Below, in pieces: positions 46,505 through 54,318 of a stretch of 64,000 nucleotides of DNA (within the stretch, counting starts at the first letter, position 1; every line of letters begins with the position of its first letter). Source of the DNA: Pandoraea pnomenusa (GTDB taxonomy: Bacteria > Pseudomonadota > Gammaproteobacteria > Burkholderiales > Burkholderiaceae); NCBI RefSeq assembly GCF_000767615.3, contig NZ_CP009553.3:62001-126000 (forward strand). Direction: 5' to 3'. The position numbers and the translations under genes were made by a program. The notes under the pieces were generated by a model. It saw only the letters and a list, made by a program, of their open reading frames with translations, had not been told where the DNA came from and did no database searches.

Positions 46505-47656
46505 ATGGCTGAGGATAGCGATCTCGAAAAGTCGGAACCAGCGTCCCCTCGGCGCCTCGAAAAGGCGCGCGAGGAGGGACAGGTTGCGCGTTCGCGCGAG
46601 CTTTCCACGTTCGCCCTGCTGGCGGCCGGGGTCGCCGGTCTGTGGATGACGGCCGACCGGATCTCGCAGGGCTTCGGCCAGCTCATGCGCCGCGGCATGC
46701 AATTCGAGCCGGGCACCGCCATGGACACCCGCCGCATGCTGTCGTATGCCGCGCATTCCGGCGCCGACGCCCTGATGACCATCGCGCCGCTGTTTGCCGT
46801 GCTGGTCGTTGCCGCGATCGTCGCGCCGATGGCGCTGGGCGGCTGGCTGTTCACCACCCAATCGCTCGCACCCAACTTCGGTCGCCTTAACCCGCTCAAG
46901 GGGCTGGGGCGCATGTTCTCGACGCAAGGGCTCATCGAGCTGGTCAAGGCCGTGGCGAAGACGCTGCTGGTCGGCGCCGTGGCCTACTGGGCCATCGCGC
47001 GCGACAAAGATGCCGTGATGGGCCTGATGACCCAGTCGCCGCGCGCGGCGCTGCCGTACGTGGGCGAGATGATCGTGGTGTGCTGCGCGTTCATCGTGGC
47101 GTCGCTGCTGCTGGTGGCGGCGATCGACGTGCCGTACCAGCTCTGGCAGCACTACAAGAAGCTGCGCATGACCAAAGAGGAAGTGCGGCAGGAGAACAAG
47201 GAATCCGAGGGCGATCCGCACCTCAAGGCGCATATCCGACAGTTACAGCGCCAGGCGGCGCGCAGGCGCATGATGCAGGACGTGCCCAAGGCCGACGTGA
47301 TCGTGACCAACCCGACGCACTTTGCCGTCGCCCTCGAGTACAAGGACAACATGCGCGCGCCGCGCGTGCTCGCCAAGGGCGTCGATCTCGTCGCGCAGCG
47401 CATCCGCGAGATGGGCGCCGAGCATAACATCCCGATTCTCGAGGCCCCGCCGCTCGCCCGCGCGCTGCACCGTCACGTGGAGATCGGCCATGAAATCCCC
47501 GCCACCCTGTACACGGCCGTGGCCGAAGTGCTGGCGTGGGTGTTCCAGCTTCGCCGCTGGCGTACCGAGGGGGGCGCCGCGCCGCGCACCCCGTCGGACC
47601 TGCCGGTGCCGGCCGAGCTCGACGCGCCGCGGCACGTCGGGCCGAAACGAGTGTAA
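46505..47656 (+). CDS. flhB: Flagellar type III export switch protein FlhB
   Basis: FlhB is the export-gate component that switches from rod/hook to filament substrates after cleaving itself. The 383-residue protein has the N-terminal EKSEPASPRRLEKAREEGQV, four membrane segments and the cytoplasmic domain with the NPTH autocleavage site at residues 269-272 (VTNPTHFAVALEY). These are the same positions as in E. coli. The C-terminus is extended by Pro/Arg-rich residues. It is the first gene of the flhB-flhA-flhF-flhG-fliA unit. Confidence 0.96.
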   Translation: MAEDSDLEKSEPASPRRLEKAREEGQVARSRELSTFALLAAGVAGLWMTADRISQGFGQLMRRGMQFEPGTAMDTRRMLSYAAHSGADALMTIAPLFAVLVVAAIVAPMALGGWLFTTQSLAPNFGRLNPLKGLGRMFSTQGLIELVKAVAKTLLVGAVAYWAIARDKDAVMGLMTQSPRAALPYVGEMIVVCCAFIVASLLLVAAIDVPYQLWQHYKKLRMTKEEVRQENKESEGDPHLKAHIRQLQRQAARRRMMQDVPKADVIVTNPTHFAVALEYKDNMRAPRVLAKGVDLVAQRIREMGAEHNIPILEAPPLARALHRHVEIGHEIPATLYTAVAEVLAWVFQLRRWRTEGGAAPRTPSDLPVPAELDAPRHVGPKRV

Positions 47657-47659
47657 CGA

Positions 47660-49765
47660 ATGAACCTCAACCCTCGCGCGAACCAGCTGCTGCGCTCGTC
47701 GCAACTGCTCCTTGGCGGCAACCTGAAATCGCTGGCCGCCCCGGTGCTGATCATCATGATTCTGGGCATGATGATCCTGCCGTTGCCGCCGTTCATCCTG
47801 GATCTGCTGTTCACGTTCAACATTGCCCTGTCGGTGATGGTGCTGCTCGTGAGCATGTATACGCAAAAGCCGCTCGACTTTGCGGCGTTCCCGAGCGTAC
47901 TGCTGTTTTCCACGCTGCTGCGCCTGTCGCTGAACGTGGCCTCCACCCGCGTGGTGCTGCTCGAAGGTCACACGGGCCCCGACGCCGCGGGCAAGGTCAT
48001 CGAGGCCTTCGGCCACTTCCTCGTGGGCGGCAACTATGCCGTGGGTATCGTGGTGTTCATCATCCTCGTGGTCATCAACTTCATGGTGATCACGAAGGGC
48101 GCCGGGCGCATCGCCGAAGTCGGCGCGCGCTTCACGCTCGACGCCATGCCCGGCAAGCAGATGGCCATCGACGCCGATCTGAACGCCGGTCTCATCGGCG
48201 AGGAAGAGGCTCGCAAGCGCCGCGCGGTGATCGCCCAGGAAGCCGACTTCTACGGCTCGATGGACGGTGCGTCGAAGTTCGTGCGCGGCGATGCGGTCGC
48301 CGGCCTGCTGATCATGCTCATCAACATCATCGGCGGCCTGATCGTCGGGGTGGTGCAGCACAATCTCGATCTGGCCACGGCGGCGAAGAATTACACGCTG
48401 CTGACCATCGGTGACGGTCTCGTCGCGCAGATCCCGGCGCTGGTGATCTCGACGGCCGCCGGTGTGGTGGTCTCGCGCGTGGCGACCGATGAGGACGTCG
48501 GCCAGCAGGTTGTCTCGCAGTTGTTCAGCAATCCTCGCGTGCTCGGCATCACGGCGGCGATTCTCGGCCTGATGGGGCTGATTCCGGGCATGCCGCACTT
48601 CGCCTTCCTGCTGTTGGCCGTCGGCTTGGGCGCATTGGCCCGATGGCAGTTCCGCCGTGCGGAGGCCGACAGGCAACAGGCCGCGCGCCCGGCGCCGGTG
48701 GCCACGTCCGCGCCGGCCGAAGTGGCCGAAGCGTCGTGGGACGACGTGGCGCTCGTCGATCCGCTGGGGCTCGAGGTCGGCTATCGCCTGATTCCGCTGG
48801 TCGACCGCAACCAGGACGGCGAACTGCTCAAGCGCATCAAGGGCATTCGCAAGAAGTTCGCGCAGGAAATCGGCTTCCTGGCCCCGGTGGTGCACATTCG
48901 CGACAACCTGGAACTGCGCCCGAACCAGTATCGAATCACGCTCAAGGGCGTGATCATCGGCGAGGGCGACGCCTATCCGGGACAACTGCTCGCGATCGAT
49001 CCGGGGCAGGTCAGCGCCCCGCTGCAGGGCACACCCACGCGCGACCCGGCCTTCGGCCTGCCGGCCACGTGGATCGACGTGGGCCAGCGCGACCAGGCGC
49101 AGGCGTATGGTTACACCGTGGTCGATGCGGGCACCGTGGTAGCCACGCACCTGAATCACCTGATCAACGCGCACGCGCACGAACTGCTCGGCCGCCAGGA
49201 GGTGCAGCAGCTCATCGAGCGCATCGGCAAGGACGCGCCCAAACTCATCGAAGACCTGGTGCCCAAGACGATTGCGCTCACCACGCTGCAAAAGGTGCTG
49301 CAGAACCTGCTCGAGGAGCAGGTGCCCATTCGCGACATGCGCACCATCATCGACACCATCGCCGAGCACGGCGCGCGTGTGCAGGACCCCTACGAACTCA
49401 CGGCGCTGGTGCGCCTGTCGCTGGGCCGGGCAATCACGCAGAGCGTGTTCCCGGGCAACGGCGATCTCGAAGTGGTCGGGCTCGACGCCAATCTCGAACG
49501 CATTCTCACGCAGGCGTTGTCCGCCGGCGGCGGTACCGGTCTCGAACCGGGCCTCGCGGACACGTTGCTGCGCGAAACCCAGGCTGCCGTGTCGCGTCAG
49601 GAGCGACAGGGCTTGCCGCCTGTCTTGCTGGTTCAACATCCGCTGCGTTCGCTGCTCTCGCGCTTCCTGCGCCGCAGCCTGCCGCAGCTCAAGGTTTTGT
49701 CGTATGCGGAAGTGCCTGACACACGCAACGTGAAAATGACGGCACTCATCGGAGGTCAAGCGTGA
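47660..49765 (+). CDS. flhA: Flagellar type III export gate protein FlhA
   Basis: FlhA forms the nonameric export gate. The 701-residue protein has about eight membrane segments in its first half (ILDLLFTFNIALSVMVLLVS early on) and the FHIPEP-type cytoplasmic loop (FPSVLLFSTLLRLSLNVAST, MPGKQMAIDADLNAG). The large C-terminal domain that receives chaperone-substrate complexes starts near residue 350 (DPLGLEVGYRLIPLVD). It starts 3 bp after flhB, and its stop overlaps the flhF start. Confidence 0.96.
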   Translation: MNLNPRANQLLRSSQLLLGGNLKSLAAPVLIIMILGMMILPLPPFILDLLFTFNIALSVMVLLVSMYTQKPLDFAAFPSVLLFSTLLRLSLNVASTRVVLLEGHTGPDAAGKVIEAFGHFLVGGNYAVGIVVFIILVVINFMVITKGAGRIAEVGARFTLDAMPGKQMAIDADLNAGLIGEEEARKRRAVIAQEADFYGSMDGASKFVRGDAVAGLLIMLINIIGGLIVGVVQHNLDLATAAKNYTLLTIGDGLVAQIPALVISTAAGVVVSRVATDEDVGQQVVSQLFSNPRVLGITAAILGLMGLIPGMPHFAFLLLAVGLGALARWQFRRAEADRQQAARPAPVATSAPAEVAEASWDDVALVDPLGLEVGYRLIPLVDRNQDGELLKRIKGIRKKFAQEIGFLAPVVHIRDNLELRPNQYRITLKGVIIGEGDAYPGQLLAIDPGQVSAPLQGTPTRDPAFGLPATWIDVGQRDQAQAYGYTVVDAGTVVATHLNHLINAHAHELLGRQEVQQLIERIGKDAPKLIEDLVPKTIALTTLQKVLQNLLEEQVPIRDMRTIIDTIAEHGARVQDPYELTALVRLSLGRAITQSVFPGNGDLEVVGLDANLERILTQALSAGGGTGLEPGLADTLLRETQAAVSRQERQGLPPVLLVQHPLRSLLSRFLRRSLPQLKVLSYAEVPDTRNVKMTALIGGQA

Positions 49766-51030
49766 AGATTCGGAAATTCTTTGCGGGCACGTGCCGCGAC
49801 GCACTGCGCCAGATTCGCGAGGAAATCGGACCCGATGCGGTCGTGTTGTCCAACCGCTCGGTCGCCAACGGCGTGGAAATCGTGGCGTTGGCGGAAGAGG
49901 ATCTGGACGTGCTCGCGAGCGGCGATCTGCCCACGCATCGTCCGCGTCCACGTCCGGCCGCGCCGGTCGTGCCTGCCGTGCCGGCAGCGCCGGTCATGGG
50001 CGCGCACGACGCCGCGGCGGCGAGCGCGTTCGCGCAAAGCATGATGGGCGAGCTCCAGACCATGCGCGGTCTGCTCGAAGAGCAGGTGGCCGGGCTGGTC
50101 TGGAACGACAAGCAACGCCGTTCGCCGGCGCAGGGCGAGATCCTGCGCACGCTGCTTGCCGCGGGCTTTTCCGCGCAACTGGGCCGCGCGTTGCTCGAGC
50201 ATCTGCCCGAGGGCAGCGATCGCGAAAGCGGTCTGGAATGGGTCAAGAGCGCGCTCACGCGCAACCTGCCCGTCATGCCGAACGAAGACGAACTGATGGA
50301 CCGCGGCGGCGTGTACGCGCTGATGGGGCCGACCGGCGTGGGCAAGACCACGACCACGGCCAAGCTCGCGGCGCGTTGCGTGATGCGTCACGGCGCCGAG
50401 AAGCTCGCCCTGCTCACGACAGACAGCTATCGTATCGGCGGGCATGAGCAGCTTCGCATCTACGGCAAGATTCTCGGCGTGACGGTGCATGCCGTGAAAG
50501 ACGCCACGGACCTGCGTCTGGCGCTGACCGAGTTGCGCAACAAGCACATGGTGCTGATCGATACGGTGGGAATGAGCCAGCGCGATCGCACCGTGCCCGA
50601 GCAGGTGGCGATGCTGTGCGGCGCGGAAACGCCGGTGCAGCGCCTGCTGCTGCTCAACGCCACGAGCCACGGCGACACGCTCAACGAAGTGGTGCACGCC
50701 TACCGCAGCGCGAGCGCGGAGGGCGGTGGCGACCTGGCCGGGTGTATCCTGACGAAACTCGACGAGACGACCAACCTGGGATCGGTGCTCGACACGGTCA
50801 TTCGTCACCGGTTGCCGGTGCATTACGTCTCCACGGGACAGCGGGTGCCCGAGAACCTGCACGTGGCCGACAAGCAATTCCTGATCGAGACGGCGCTCTC
50901 GGCGCCGGTGACCGGTTCGCCGTTCGTGCCGGCCGAAGAGGACTTGCCGGCCGTGGTGCGCGGGGTCGATCCCAACTACAGCGGGTTGTTCGCGCCCGCG
51001 CAACCTTCAGGCGAGGCCTGCTTTGGTTAA
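49762..51030 (+). CDS. flhF: Flagellar biosynthesis SRP-type GTPase FlhF
   Basis: FlhF is an SRP-family GTPase that directs where and how many flagella are made. The 422-residue protein has the short basic start (MKIRKFFAGTCRDALRQIRE), an Ala/Pro linker, the N domain and the G domain with P-loop GPTGVGKT at residues 189-196 (followed by TTTAKLAAR), DTVGMSQRD (G3) and TKLDETTNLG (G4). It starts with GTG at 49762, overlapping the flhA stop. flhG overlaps its end by 8 bp, so the two partners are made together. Confidence 0.95.
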   Translation: MKIRKFFAGTCRDALRQIREEIGPDAVVLSNRSVANGVEIVALAEEDLDVLASGDLPTHRPRPRPAAPVVPAVPAAPVMGAHDAAAASAFAQSMMGELQTMRGLLEEQVAGLVWNDKQRRSPAQGEILRTLLAAGFSAQLGRALLEHLPEGSDRESGLEWVKSALTRNLPVMPNEDELMDRGGVYALMGPTGVGKTTTTAKLAARCVMRHGAEKLALLTTDSYRIGGHEQLRIYGKILGVTVHAVKDATDLRLALTELRNKHMVLIDTVGMSQRDRTVPEQVAMLCGAETPVQRLLLLNATSHGDTLNEVVHAYRSASAEGGGDLAGCILTKLDETTNLGSVLDTVIRHRLPVHYVSTGQRVPENLHVADKQFLIETALSAPVTGSPFVPAEEDLPAVVRGVDPNYSGLFAPAQPSGEACFG

Positions 51031-51868
51031 ACTCGTACTCGATCAAGCGGAGGGACTGCGCCGGCTCGTGGCGCGCCATACCACGCGTATCGTCGCGGTG
51101 GTGGGAAGTGCGCCTGAAGCCGGTCAGACGAGTGTTGCCCTGAATCTGGCCAGTGCGCTGGCCCATCATGGTCAGGATGTGGTGCTGGCCGACGAGAGCG
51201 GTCATGCCGCGCCGGCGCTGGGCGTGCCGCTCCGAGGCGACATTCACGACGTGCTCGCGGGGCGGGTCGCACCGGAGTCGATTCGGGTATCCACACGCGA
51301 CAACGTGGCGCTGGTGCCGGTGGCGCACCGCCATCCCGAGCGCATCGATCCGGCGCGCGCGTTGCCGCTGCTGACGATCGGCGAGCCCGACGTGGTGGTC
51401 ATCGACTGCACGCACGCGGGTGCGCTGCTCAGTCCGCTCGCGGCGCACGCGCACGACGTGCTGGTGGTGCTGGGGCGCGAGCCGGCATCGATCACGGGGG
51501 CGTATTCGTGGATCAAGCGGGCGCATTTCGAATATGCGCTGGCGCAATTCCGGGTGGTGGTGAACCGGGCGGAGGATATGGAGGCGCGCGTCGTGTGCCG
51601 CAATCTGGCCACGACGGCGAGTCGTTATCTGGCGGTGTCGCTGGAGCTGGCGGGTCACGTACCGGCAGACCGCCAGGTCATGCGGGCGCGTCAGCTCATG
51701 CGCACCGTTGTGGATGCGTTTCCGATGGCGCCCGCGGCGATCGCGTATCGTCAGTTGGCGGCACAGGTCACGCATTGGCCGTTGGCGGTGCGTGAGTCGG
51801 GCCCGGCGGCGCTGGGCGGCGGCGAGTTGACGCACGGTGTGGGCGCGCTCAGCGCGCACACGGTCTGA
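51023..51868 (+). CDS. flhG: FlhG/FleN-type MinD-like protein with degenerate Walker A
   Basis: FlhG limits flagellar number and stimulates FlhF GTPase. The 281-residue protein has the N-terminal FlhF-activating helix (DQAEGLRRLVARH) followed by a MinD/ParA-like fold. The Walker A position reads VVGSAPEAGQTSVALNLASA: both the signature lysine (KGGVGKT) and the GK[ST] lysine are absent. VVIDCTHAGALLSPL matches the Walker B strand. The start is a TTG at 51023, the only one that keeps the activating helix, overlapping flhF by 8 bp. ATP hydrolysis is doubtful, while FlhF activation may remain. Position and fold make the identity secure. Confidence 0.88.
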   Translation: MVKLVLDQAEGLRRLVARHTTRIVAVVGSAPEAGQTSVALNLASALAHHGQDVVLADESGHAAPALGVPLRGDIHDVLAGRVAPESIRVSTRDNVALVPVAHRHPERIDPARALPLLTIGEPDVVVIDCTHAGALLSPLAAHAHDVLVVLGREPASITGAYSWIKRAHFEYALAQFRVVVNRAEDMEARVVCRNLATTASRYLAVSLELAGHVPADRQVMRARQLMRTVVDAFPMAPAAIAYRQLAAQVTHWPLAVRESGPAALGGGELTHGVGALSAHTV

Positions 51869-51905
51869 GCGTTACGGCACGCGTCGAGAGGAAGCGGAGG
51901 GAAAC

Positions 51906-52634
51906 ATGTATACCGCGCGCGGGAAGGTCGACACGAACGACACGCTGACCCAATACGCGCCGTTGGTGCGCCGTCTGGCGCTGCAATTGATGGCGAAGCT
52001 GCCGGCGAGCGTCGAGCTGGAGGATTTGATTCAGGCCGGCATGCTGGGGCTGCTCGATGCAGCGAACCGGTACCAGGAGACGCAGGGCGCGCAGTTCGAG
52101 ACGTACGCGAGTCAGCGCATTCGTGGCGCGATGCTCGACGAGTTGCGCGAGCTGGACTGGGCGTCGCGCGGTATCCGCAAGACAGCGCGTCAGATCGAGC
52201 AGGCGGTGCAGCGGTTGGAGCAGCGTCTGGGCCGGGGGCCGTCGGAGAGTGAGATTGCGGGCGAGATGTCCATCGGGCTGTCGGAGTATCAGCAGATGCT
52301 GCAGGACGTGCATGGCTGCCAGCTGATCTATTACGAGGACTTCGAATCGGCGGATGAAGAGCCGTTCATCGACCGCATCTGTTCCGATCCGGGCGCGGAT
52401 CCGCTGACGATGCTGCTCGACGAGGGCCTTCGCGGCGGCGTGGTCGATGCCATCGACCGATTGCCCGATCGCGAGAAGCTGCTGATGAGCCTGTATTACG
52501 AGCAGGGGCTGAATCTGCGCGAAATCGGTGCGGTGCTGGAAGTCAGCGAGTCACGTGTGTGCCAGTTGCACAGTCAGGCGATTTCGCGCTTGCGGGCGAC
52601 GCTGCGTGAAAAGGCCTGGACGTCGGCGAGTTGA
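51906..52634 (+). CDS. fliA: RNA polymerase sigma factor FliA (sigma28)
   Basis: FliA directs transcription of late flagellar, motor and chemotaxis genes. The 242-residue protein has region 2 (YAPLVRRLALQLMAKLPASV, ELEDLIQAGMLGLLDAANRY), region 3 (GPSESEIAGEMSIGLSEYQQ) and region 4 with the HTH (NLREIGAVLEVSESRVCQLH). The ATG at 51906 has GCGGAGGGA upstream. The frame is open back to 51837. Its anti-sigma factor FlgM is encoded 1.2 kb downstream on the other strand. A terminator follows. Confidence 0.96.
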   Translation: MYTARGKVDTNDTLTQYAPLVRRLALQLMAKLPASVELEDLIQAGMLGLLDAANRYQETQGAQFETYASQRIRGAMLDELRELDWASRGIRKTARQIEQAVQRLEQRLGRGPSESEIAGEMSIGLSEYQQMLQDVHGCQLIYYEDFESADEEPFIDRICSDPGADPLTMLLDEGLRGGVVDAIDRLPDREKLLMSLYYEQGLNLREIGAVLEVSESRVCQLHSQAISRLRATLREKAWTSAS

Positions 52635-52677
52635 TCGATCGTCCAAACACGGAAGCGGCGCCGTCAGGCCCCGTCTG

Positions 52678-52715
52678 AAAACCCTCGGTGAAGCGATAGC
52701 TCCCGAGGGTTTTTT
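52678..52715 (+). terminator. Intrinsic terminator after fliA
   Basis: AAAACCCTCGG (52678-52688) pairs perfectly with CCGAGGGTTTT (52703-52713) around a 14-nt loop, continuing into T residues. It ends the flhBAFG-fliA transcript and isolates the hicAB pair. Confidence 0.9.
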
Positions 52716-52781
52716 GTGTGCGTACGGCGCATCCGGACAACTACGCTTTCTCAACTTTTCGGAAACTTCCGTATTGAGTGG

Positions 52782-52803
52782 ATGGTGCTATTATTGGCAC
52801 CAT
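52782..52803 (+). promoter_or_regulatory. hicAB promoter with overlapping operator
   Basis: ATGGTGC (52782-52788) and GCACCAT (52797-52803) form a palindrome with an 8-bp spacer. The spacer contains TATTAT (52789-52794), preceded by TG at 52786-52787, which makes an extended -10 (TGCTATTAT). Transcription would start near 52801, leaving a leader of only about 9 nt before the hicA ATG. A repressor on the palindrome would block the promoter directly. Confidence 0.6.
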
Positions 52804-52809
52804 TCTGGC

Positions 52810-53064
52810 ATGCCACCTGCTGCCAAACTCCTCGCCAAGATTGCCCGCGAGCCCGCCAACGTGCGTTTTACCGAATTGATGTCGCTTTGTGAGATCTATT
52901 TCGGGCCACCACGCCGCTCCGGCAGCCACGTGGTGTTCAAAACTCCGTGGTACGGAGATCCTCGCGTAAATTTGCAAAATTCAGGCGGGATGGCAAAGGT
53001 CTATCAGGTGCGCCAGGTCTTGAATGCCGTTCGCAAATTCGAGGGCCTTGAGCATGAACATTAA
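52810..53064 (+). CDS. hicA: HicA-family toxin
   Basis: HicA toxins are small double-stranded-RNA-binding-fold ribonucleases that cut mRNA. This 84-residue protein has the family pattern KLLAKIAREPANVRFTELMS, the active-site His in RRSGSHVVFKTPW, then VNLQNSGGMAKVYQVRQVLN. The ATG at 52810 has no Shine-Dalgarno and sits about 9 nt from the predicted transcription start, so it is almost leaderless. The frame is open upstream only through the end of fliA and its terminator. The gene overlaps hicB by 11 bp. Base composition is less GC-rich than its flagellar neighbours, as expected for an acquired cassette. Confidence 0.85.
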   Translation: MPPAAKLLAKIAREPANVRFTELMSLCEIYFGPPRRSGSHVVFKTPWYGDPRVNLQNSGGMAKVYQVRQVLNAVRKFEGLEHEH

Positions 53065-53380
53065 TCACTACACCTATCGCCTCACATGGTCTCCTGAGGA
53101 CGGCGAGCATGTTGGGCTCTGTACGGAATTTCCGTCGTTATCCTGGCTCGATGCAACGCCGGAAGGTGCGTTGAGCGGTATCCGAAAGGTGGTGGCGGAA
53201 GTGGTCGACGATATGAACGAGAACGGCGAGAAAGTGCCGGAACCGTTGGCAGAGCATCGTTACAGCGGAGAATTTCGCGTGCGAATTCCCCCTACGCTGC
53301 ATCGTGCGCTGGCGATAGAAGCTGCGGAATTGGGCGTCAGTCTGAATCGGCTGGCGAGCCTGAAACTCGCCGCCAACTAG
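53054..53380 (+). CDS. hicB: HicB-family antitoxin
   Basis: HicB neutralises HicA and represses the operon. The 108-residue protein has the partial-RNase-H-like N-terminal domain (YTYRLTWSPEDGEHVGLCTE, FPSLSWLDATPEGALSGIRK) and a C-terminal ribbon-helix-helix-type DNA-binding segment (EFRVRIPPTLHRALAIEAAE, LGVSLNRLASLKL). The ATG at 53054 overlaps the end of hicA, so translation is coupled. It ends 8 bp from the end of flgN on the opposite strand, and no terminator is seen between the convergent genes. Confidence 0.87.
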   Translation: MNINHYTYRLTWSPEDGEHVGLCTEFPSLSWLDATPEGALSGIRKVVAEVVDDMNENGEKVPEPLAEHRYSGEFRVRIPPTLHRALAIEAAELGVSLNRLASLKLAAN

Positions 53381-53388
53381 GCAACACC

Positions 53389-53847
53389 TCAGGCCGTCAC
53401 GCTTCCACCGCTTGAGCGCGGTGCGGTGCGGCCGTCGGGGCCGTAGAGAGGGGCGTTTTGTTGCGGCCCGTAGAGGACACTCAGCGCTTGCTGCGTGTAA
53501 GTCAGGCGCGTGCGTATCAGGACGCCGTTGGTGTCGTTCGCACGCTTGGCTTCGGCGGCCGCGGCGAGGAGCGCCTTCCATGCTGCATCCACCCGGGCGT
53601 CAGCGGCGGCGGCAGCTGTGGCCCCCGTCTCGTCGGGCGCATAACCCAGGGCTTCCAGCCGCGCGTCGCGCTCGCGACCGAGCGACGCCAGTTCGGCGAC
53701 CGCTCGCGTCTTGCGCTCGGTCAGTTCCGGCAGCGTGTCCAGCGTACCGCTCACCAATGCCTGCTGTTCCTCGCCAAGCAATGCGGCGAACGCACCAATG
53801 GCGTTCGTCTCGACAGACAGGGCGTTCAGCAGAGCATCGATTGTCAT
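53389..53847 (-). CDS. flgN: Flagellar export chaperone FlgN
   Basis: FlgN is the cytoplasmic chaperone for the hook-filament junction proteins FlgK and FlgL. The 152-residue, mostly helical protein has the family N-terminus (LLNALSVETNAIGAFAALLG, EEQQALVSGTLDTLPELTER). The C-terminus (LSVLYGPQQNAPLYGPDGRT) is the FlgK/L-binding type of tail. It is the last gene of the flgA-flgM-flgN set on the minus strand and overlaps flgM by 4 bp. Its partner FlgK starts at 63287. Confidence 0.88.
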   Translation of the reverse strand: MTIDALLNALSVETNAIGAFAALLGEEQQALVSGTLDTLPELTERKTRAVAELASLGRERDARLEALGYAPDETGATAAAAADARVDAAWKALLAAAAEAKRANDTNGVLIRTRLTYTQQALSVLYGPQQNAPLYGPDGRTAPRSSGGSVTA

Positions 53848-54182
53848 GACTTCGATTGGGTGGAAAGCAGATCGCGAGCCGTCTGGATGACGCCGTCCGC
53901 AATCTTGGATGCATCGATGGTCAGCGTGCCGTCGGCAATTGCCTGCTTGATCGCCGCCACCTTCGCAACGTCGATATCCGCCGATCCCGTCTTGGCCAGC
54001 CCGGCCTGCAACGCGCGCATCTCCGACGACAAGGCGCTCGTGCTCACGCTCGCATCGCTGCCCGCGCTTGTCACGGACGCAGCAGGACCATTGGCACTCG
54101 CAGTGCCAGACGTCGTCCGATCGGTGGTCGCCTTGTTCGCGCCAACGCCTTTCAGCGGATTGGCCGGTGGTTCGATTTTCAT
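53844..54182 (-). CDS. flgM: Anti-sigma28 factor FlgM
   Basis: FlgM binds FliA until hook completion, then is exported. The 112-residue protein starts MKIEPPANPLKGVG and has a Thr/Ala/Ser-rich disordered first half. The C-terminal FliA-binding part includes IDVAKVAAIKQAIADGTLTI and IADGVIQTARDLL. I chose the ATG at 54182, with GGGGAAA upstream on the minus strand, because the frame continuing to 54239 would run over the FliA-type promoter at 54208. FliA is encoded at 51906. Confidence 0.92.
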   Translation of the reverse strand: MKIEPPANPLKGVGANKATTDRTTSGTASANGPAASVTSAGSDASVSTSALSSEMRALQAGLAKTGSADIDVAKVAAIKQAIADGTLTIDASKIADGVIQTARDLLSTQSKS

Positions 54183-54207
54183 GTGCTTTCCCCAGAAACC
54201 TGCCTGT

Positions 54208-54234
54208 GTAACGGCATTATCCGCCATAACTTTA
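54208..54234 (-). promoter_or_regulatory. FliA (sigma28)-type promoter for flgM
   Basis: Read on the minus strand: TAAAGTTA (54234-54227), 11 bp, GCCGTTAC (54215-54208). That is 7 of 8 and 6 of 8 matches to TAAAGTTT-N11-GCCGATAA with exact spacing. The start point lies about 20 nt before flgM. It gives the expected FliA-driven (class III) expression of its own anti-sigma factor. Confidence 0.72.
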
Positions 54235-54318
54235 GGCAAGTAACATCCTGTTACCAGTTCAAGCGCCTGGGTGTGTTCTGCAAATATTCAAAGACTTTCA
54301 ATGAAAGTGCGCGCTCAC

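Noticed and set aside
47243..49951. 902-codon minus-strand frame across flhB, flhA and flhF
   Set aside because: Antisense shadow of conserved flagellar genes, rich in His, Arg and Asp with no domain pattern.
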